A stretch of 64,000 nt of DNA from Peribacillus tepidiphilus (GTDB lineage Bacteria; Bacillota; Bacilli; Bacillales; DSM-1321), in assembly GCF_009466385.1 (NCBI RefSeq), contig NZ_WIAQ01000024.1:1-64000 (forward strand), written 5' to 3'. The notes beneath the pieces are model-generated. The model saw nothing but the letters and a program-made list of their open reading frames with translations. It was not told where the DNA came from and did not search any database. The translations under genes and the position numbers were made by a program. Below, piece after piece: positions 60,555-64,000 of this stretch. Within the stretch, counting starts at the first letter, position 1; each line of letters begins with the position of its first letter.

Positions 60555-61100
60555 TCAGTACGATTTGATTTTTGCTTCGAATTGTCTGAGCGTTAATTCA
60601 TTTAACTCTGGAAAACCTTCTTCTTCAAGGGTAATGGTTTTTCCTTCGTAAACAGGGTAAACTCCTTGCCATCCCCCGACAATGGTATAAATTTTTGTTC
60701 CTGGAACAGGTTTTAGAAAGCTTACATATCGACCCTCACCCATCGGTCCTGGGTATATCTTATTAATAGGATTTAATGGAAGAGGAAGGGGTTCAATTCC
60801 GGTTGATAACACGGTGATGATTCGGCCACTGGTTCCCTTTAAATATTTGTCGACATGAAAGTTTTGTACAAAATTGACGAGCTGCCCCTCTTGTACAGAT
60901 TTTTTTAACGGCTGTCTCTTATAAGAAGTATCGTACCAACCATAAGCAATTAATGTTGAACCATTAACTAAATTCTTTATGTTTGCGGCACGCTTGATAT
61001 TTACTACTTGTTTTGGGATGGCAATTTTTTGCGCTTGAACAGGTAAGTGAAACGTAAATAGCAAACATATACAGATTAAAAACGTAGACCATACCTTCAT
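60555..61100 (-). CDS. secreted protein of unknown function
   Basis: 181 residues. Signal peptide (VWSTFLICICLLFTFHLPV, cleavage likely at AQA-type site around residue 23), then a beta-rich mature part: LVNGSTLIAYGWYDTSYKR, VEKYLKG-like VDKYLKGTSGRIITVLSTG, EGRYVSFLKPVPGTKIYTI and GGWQGVYPVYEGKTI. The pattern suggests an OB or beta-barrel fold, but no family is recognised. ATG at 61100 lies after GAGGTGATGGA. It stands alone beside repeat motifs. Confidence 0.7.
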   Translation of the reverse strand: MKVWSTFLICICLLFTFHLPVQAQKIAIPKQVVNIKRAANIKNLVNGSTLIAYGWYDTSYKRQPLKKSVQEGQLVNFVQNFHVDKYLKGTSGRIITVLSTGIEPLPLPLNPINKIYPGPMGEGRYVSFLKPVPGTKIYTIVGGWQGVYPVYEGKTITLEEEGFPELNELTLRQFEAKIKSY

Positions 61101-61688
61101 TCCATCACCTCATAATAAAACTTTGACCGAGCGTTACTATTGTTTAACAGTCTTTCTTTTTTTATGTAACCGTTTTATACCTGTTTCCTTTTTCCTAAAG
61201 TTAACGGTGCCCTCTGTCCCTATTGTAAAAATTACCGAAAGGCTGAATCGGCTAATCATTCTTTTAATTGATTGGCGGATTGAAGACCGCCAATTGCTGT
61301 AATGCCGTCAGTCATATTTTGAATATATTTTACAAATCAGATATTTTATAATATATTAATGGCTTTTTCTTACCAGTTAAGACGCTTGATGCTTCGATTG
61401 CGCAAAAAAAGGGAGCCATGCTGACCCTTTCCAATCAAGAAACGGATGAGAAAGAGCAGGAAATAGGAGATAAGAGCACAGGGAATTCTGGTAATCCATC
61501 AGAAACAGAAATCGTTAAAGATGGTAGCTCTGAAGAAACAGAGATTATTGAAAATGGAAGTTCTGAAAAAACAGAAGTAGATGAAGCAGTTGTTCATGAT
61601 CCGATGATTATGAAATGATTGATGAAGGTTATAATGCTTAGGAACCTCCAGAAAAATCATTTTGGACCTATACTTTTCTTTTATTAGA
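61101..61688. other. gene-poor stretch with a doubtful acidic repeat-containing frame
   Basis: A frame from ATG 61418 to 61618 gives an acidic low-complexity product with repeats (EIVKDGSSEETEIIENGSSE). It has no proper ribosome site, and the open frame extends upstream of the ATG (VKTLDASIAQKKGA), so it looks like the 3' end of a lost gene. Nothing else recognised. Confidence 0.35.
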
Positions 61689-61764
61689 AAAACTCCTTTG
61701 TAGAAGTCTTGTATGTTGTAGGGAACCATACAAGGTCAACAACTTCTACAATAGGAGTTTTTTT
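61689..61764. repeat. 75-bp structured repeat, copy 2
   Basis: Same arms as 51578-51652 (AAAACTCCTTTGTAGAAG and CTTCTACAATAGGAGTTTT), same inner TTGTATG/CATACAA, same orientation. Right-end T-run of nine. Changes in one arm relative to copy 1 improve the pairing (CTTCTAC versus CTTCTGC). Confidence 0.75.
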
Positions 61765-61874
61765 TTATTAGTCATGCAATGCTAGTCGGACTGGCCCTTA
61801 GACTTTTTGATCATCAGAAAAAACGTATTACATGTTATTGAACCATCTCTTGAACTCTATCATTTTTCGTGAAT

Positions 61875-61905
61875 GTTATTGATAGTTTTTGATTGTTATT
61901 GATAG
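61875..61905. promoter_or_regulatory. direct repeat, candidate FruR operator
   Basis: GTTATTGATAG occurs at 61875-61885 and 61895-61905, 20 bp apart (two helical turns), about 90-120 bp before fruR. DeoR-type repressors often bind such tandem sites. Confidence 0.45.
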
Positions 61906-61930
61906 AAAATGAAAGAATTTGATTGATTTT

Positions 61931-61944
61931 TGAAATCGGTTGCA
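61931..61944 (+). promoter_or_regulatory. candidate cre box of the fru operon
   Basis: TGAAATCGGTTGCA matches TGWAANCGNTNWCA at all but one position. It lies 49 bp before the fruR start codon, in the right place for CcpA repression. Confidence 0.5.
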
Positions 61945-61992
61945 GTACAATGAATACAAACATAAAAGGATTGCCGTTAAGGAGGTGAGGGA

Positions 61993-62742
61993 GTGTTAAC
62001 ACCCGAACGTCATCGTTTGATTTTACAGCTGTTGAAAGAAAAGAGCATTGTAAAAATTCAAGAACTGGTCGACTTAACGCAAACATCTGAATCCACAATC
62101 CGCCGAGATCTAACTCAATTAGAGCAGGGAAAGTTTTTAAAAAGAATTCACGGTGGAGCAGCAAGATTGCAAGGAAAGCTTTCAGAACCGAGCATGACAG
62201 AAAAATCCACCAAAAACCTTCAACCAAAACGACAAATTGCTCAATATGCTGCAAGTTTGGTGGAAGAAGGAGATTGCATCTATTTAGATGCTGGGTCCAC
62301 TGTCATGGAAATCATTCCTTTCCTTCCGAAAGACATCGTTGTTGTAACAAATGGATTAATGCATATAAACCCTTTGTTGGAAAGAAACATTACTACCTAT
62401 TTAATAGGTGGATATGCGAAGCAAAAAACAAACGCGATTATCGGACGAGGTGCATTAGCAAGTCTTGAACATTATCGCTTTGATAAATGCTTCATGGGAG
62501 TAAACGGCATTCATTCACAGTTTGGGTATACAACTCCAGATCAAGAGGAAGCCATGATTAAGCAATTAGCGATTTCTTTATCACGAGAAGCTTTTGTTCT
62601 GAGTGACGACTCGAAGTTTTCTGAAATTGCTTTTGCCAAAATTGTGGACCTGCATGAAGCAACCATTATTACAAATGAATTAGATCCAGAGACAAAAGAA
62701 CAATATATGAGCAAAACCACAATTAAGGTCGTGACATCATGA
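61993..62742 (+). CDS. fruR: DeoR-family repressor of the fructose operon
   Basis: 249 residues. N-terminal winged HTH (TPERHRLILQLLKEKSIVKI, SESTIRRDLTQLEQ, LKRIHGGAA), then the DeoR sugar-phosphate sensor domain with DAGSTVMEII, VVTNGLMHI, IGGYAKQKTNAIIG and VLSDDSKFSE. GTG start with AAGGAGGTGA upstream. Four bp overlap with fruK. In Bacillus FruR responds to fructose 1-phosphate and represses fruRKA. Confidence 0.92.
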   Translation: MLTPERHRLILQLLKEKSIVKIQELVDLTQTSESTIRRDLTQLEQGKFLKRIHGGAARLQGKLSEPSMTEKSTKNLQPKRQIAQYAASLVEEGDCIYLDAGSTVMEIIPFLPKDIVVVTNGLMHINPLLERNITTYLIGGYAKQKTNAIIGRGALASLEHYRFDKCFMGVNGIHSQFGYTTPDQEEAMIKQLAISLSREAFVLSDDSKFSEIAFAKIVDLHEATIITNELDPETKEQYMSKTTIKVVTS

Positions 62743-63653
62743 TATACACATTAACGTTAAATCCATCAGTAGACTATATTGTTGAATTAGATCAAGTCAT
62801 TTTAGGAGGACTTAACCGAACAAAAAATGATACCAAATTCCCGGGTGGAAAAGGAATAAACGTCTCCAGAGTGTTGAAAAGATTGGATATGAACAGTAAA
62901 TGTCTTGGATTTATTGGAGGCTTTACCGGTGAATACATTAATAATTACCTAAAAAACGAACAAATCGAAACGGGTTTTGTACAAGTAAATGGAGATACAC
63001 GTATAAACGTTAAGTTAAAGTCTGAAATTGAAACAGAAATTAATGGAAAAGGACCGAATATTACTGAGGCTGATTTTGAAGCTTTAAAGGAGAACATTCG
63101 AAAACTGACAAGTGAAGATTTATTAGTCCTTGCAGGGAGCATTCCTTCTACGATGCCAGCTACTACCTATGAAGAACTCGTTAAAATCTGTAATGAAAAC
63201 GGAACAAAGTTCGTGGTAGATGCAGAAGGAGATTTATTGAAAAATGTTCTTCCTTATAAACCGTTTTTAGTAAAGCCGAATCACCATGAGTTAGGTGAGT
63301 TATTTAATACTTCGATTTCAACTTGTGAAGAAGTGATTCCATACGGGAAAAAACTGGTCGAAATGGGTGCTGAAAATGTCATCGTTTCACTCGCTGAAAA
63401 AGGGGCTGTATTGATCAATAAAGAACTAACTTTGATGGCTAGTGTACCAAAAGGAAAAATGCAAAGTTCCGTAGGTGCTGGGGATTCAATGGTTGCTGGG
63501 TTTCTAGCAATCTATGAAAAAACAAAAAATGTAAGAGAAGCTTTTCGTTACAGTGTAGCCTCAGGAAGTGCAACTGCATTCTCGATCGGGCTATGTACGA
63601 AAGAAAAAGTAGAAGAACTAGTACCACAAGTAAAATTGGTTGATATTCAGTAA
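62739..63653 (+). CDS. fruK: 1-phosphofructokinase
   Basis: 304 residues, PfkB family. MIYTLTLNPSVDYIVEL, then the substrate motif FPGGKGINVSRVLKRL, LAGSIPSTMPATTYEEL, LVKPNHHELGELF and the ATP/catalytic signature SVGAGDSMVAGFLA (catalytic Asp). It phosphorylates fructose 1-phosphate, made by the FruA PTS, to fructose 1,6-bisphosphate. Start overlaps fruR by 4 bp. Confidence 0.94.
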   Translation: MIYTLTLNPSVDYIVELDQVILGGLNRTKNDTKFPGGKGINVSRVLKRLDMNSKCLGFIGGFTGEYINNYLKNEQIETGFVQVNGDTRINVKLKSEIETEINGKGPNITEADFEALKENIRKLTSEDLLVLAGSIPSTMPATTYEELVKICNENGTKFVVDAEGDLLKNVLPYKPFLVKPNHHELGELFNTSISTCEEVIPYGKKLVEMGAENVIVSLAEKGAVLINKELTLMASVPKGKMQSSVGAGDSMVAGFLAIYEKTKNVREAFRYSVASGSATAFSIGLCTKEKVEELVPQVKLVDIQ

Positions 63654-63668
63654 AGAGGAGCATGATTT

Positions 63669-63690
63669 AGCGGGGGGATATCCCCCTGCT
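63669..63690. promoter_or_regulatory. intercistronic hairpin between fruK and fruA
   Basis: GGGGGATATCCCCC is a perfect palindrome within AGC...GCT flanks. It lies 20 bp before fruA and may stabilise or process the mRNA. Confidence 0.5.
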
Positions 63691-63709
63691 TAAAGAGAGG
63701 AGAAAGACC

Positions 63710-64000
63710 ATGAGAATTACAGAGCTGTTAACTAGAAAAACGATTACTCTGTCCATAAAAGGTCAAAAAAAACAAGATGTCATTGAAGAGCTTGTTTCGG
63801 TACTGGAAAAAGCAGGGAAATTAACAGACCGTAATCAATTTAAGCAAGCTATTTTAAAAAGAGAAGAACAAAGTACAACTGGAATTGGTGAAGGTATTGC
63901 TATTCCACATGCCAAAACAACAGCTGTAAAAGAAGCAGCCATTGCATTTGGTAAATCAGTAAATGGTGTGGATTATGAGTCACTTGATGGTCAGCCAGCT
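63710..64000 (+). CDS. fruA: PTS fructose transporter, EIIA domain end only (cut by window edge)
   Basis: The first 97 residues of the fructose-specific EII. RITELLTRKTITLSIKGQKK begins the PTS_EIIA type-2 domain, and H67 in GIAIPHAKTTAV is the phospho-acceptor. Operon position after fruR-fruK and the N-terminal EIIA fit FruA (EIIABC) of Bacillus. AGAGAGGAG precedes the ATG at 63710. The IIB and IIC parts lie beyond the edge. Confidence 0.9.
   Translation, partial: MRITELLTRKTITLSIKGQKKQDVIEELVSVLEKAGKLTDRNQFKQAILKREEQSTTGIGEGIAIPHAKTTAVKEAAIAFGKSVNGVDYESLDGQPA

Noticed and set aside
61499-61729. 76-codon leftward frame
   Set aside because: Spans the structured 75-bp repeat and lies antisense to an acidic low-complexity stretch; no ribosome site.

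Overview
The window looks like chromosomal DNA of a low-GC, spore-former-type Bacillaceae (Bacillus/Neobacillus-like). The reasons are strong GGAGG ribosome sites, a qoxABCD quinol oxidase operon, fruRKA and opuA operons, CcpA cre boxes, dispersed Bacillus-type GC-rich repeats and compact Rho-independent terminators. No rRNA, tRNA, CRISPR array or prophage was seen.

Layout. 0-3 kb: a transposase-like fragment at the left edge, two small genes, a secreted protein of unknown function and a decayed IS3-family (IS150-type) element. 3-10.8 kb: a defence island. It holds a membrane-anchored Mrr-type nuclease, then a divergently arranged LlaJI/BsuMI-like restriction-modification system (small ribbon-helix-helix-like protein plus two m5C methyltransferases leftward, McrB-like and McrC-like restriction subunits rightward). 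The island is flanked by two related copies of a hairpin repeat, and the right copy cuts off the 5' end of another gene. 11-21 kb: a sigma-54-controlled catabolic cluster (NtrC-type activator, three operator-like palindromes, a near-perfect -24/-12 promoter, RidA, diaminopropionate ammonia-lyase, YgeY-type peptidase, D-aminoacylase, sodium symporter). It sits between wrecked polysaccharide genes (EpsN-like aminotransferase, nucleotide-sugar epimerase). 21-29 kb: a phytanoyl-CoA-dioxygenase-like enzyme, gene remnants, a chemoreceptor, a VOC protein, sstT, a 12 x 52 bp tandem repeat and a Cof-type phosphatase. 29-39 kb: a ChvE/GguA/GguB-type monosaccharide ABC transporter followed by a XylFII-LytS-YesN-like three-component regulatory system and a second sugar-binding lipoprotein. 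39-48 kb: small membrane proteins, qoxABCD, a trans-sulfuration-family PLP enzyme and a DUF2332 protein. 48-52 kb: opuA glycine-betaine transporter and a decayed ABC-2 permease. 52-60 kb: an alpha-glucoside module (AraC regulator, binding protein, two permeases, GH65 phosphorylase, convergent beta-phosphoglucomutase) with a repeat inserted before the GH65 gene. 60-64 kb: a secreted protein and the fruR-fruK-fruA operon, cut by the window edge.

How the genes work together. Much of the window handles carbon: imported pentose/hexose (29-39 kb), phosphorolysed disaccharide (53-60 kb), PTS fructose (62-64 kb) and amino-acid derivatives (11-20 kb). A 50-bp block shared by the chemoreceptor promoter (23.1 kb) and the sugar-transporter promoter (29.4 kb), ending in a cre box in both, suggests that chemotaxis and uptake of one sugar are co-regulated by the YesN-type regulator and CcpA. 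This shared block, the sigma-54 diaminopropionate/D-aminoacyl cluster and the repeat-bounded restriction island are the most interesting features.
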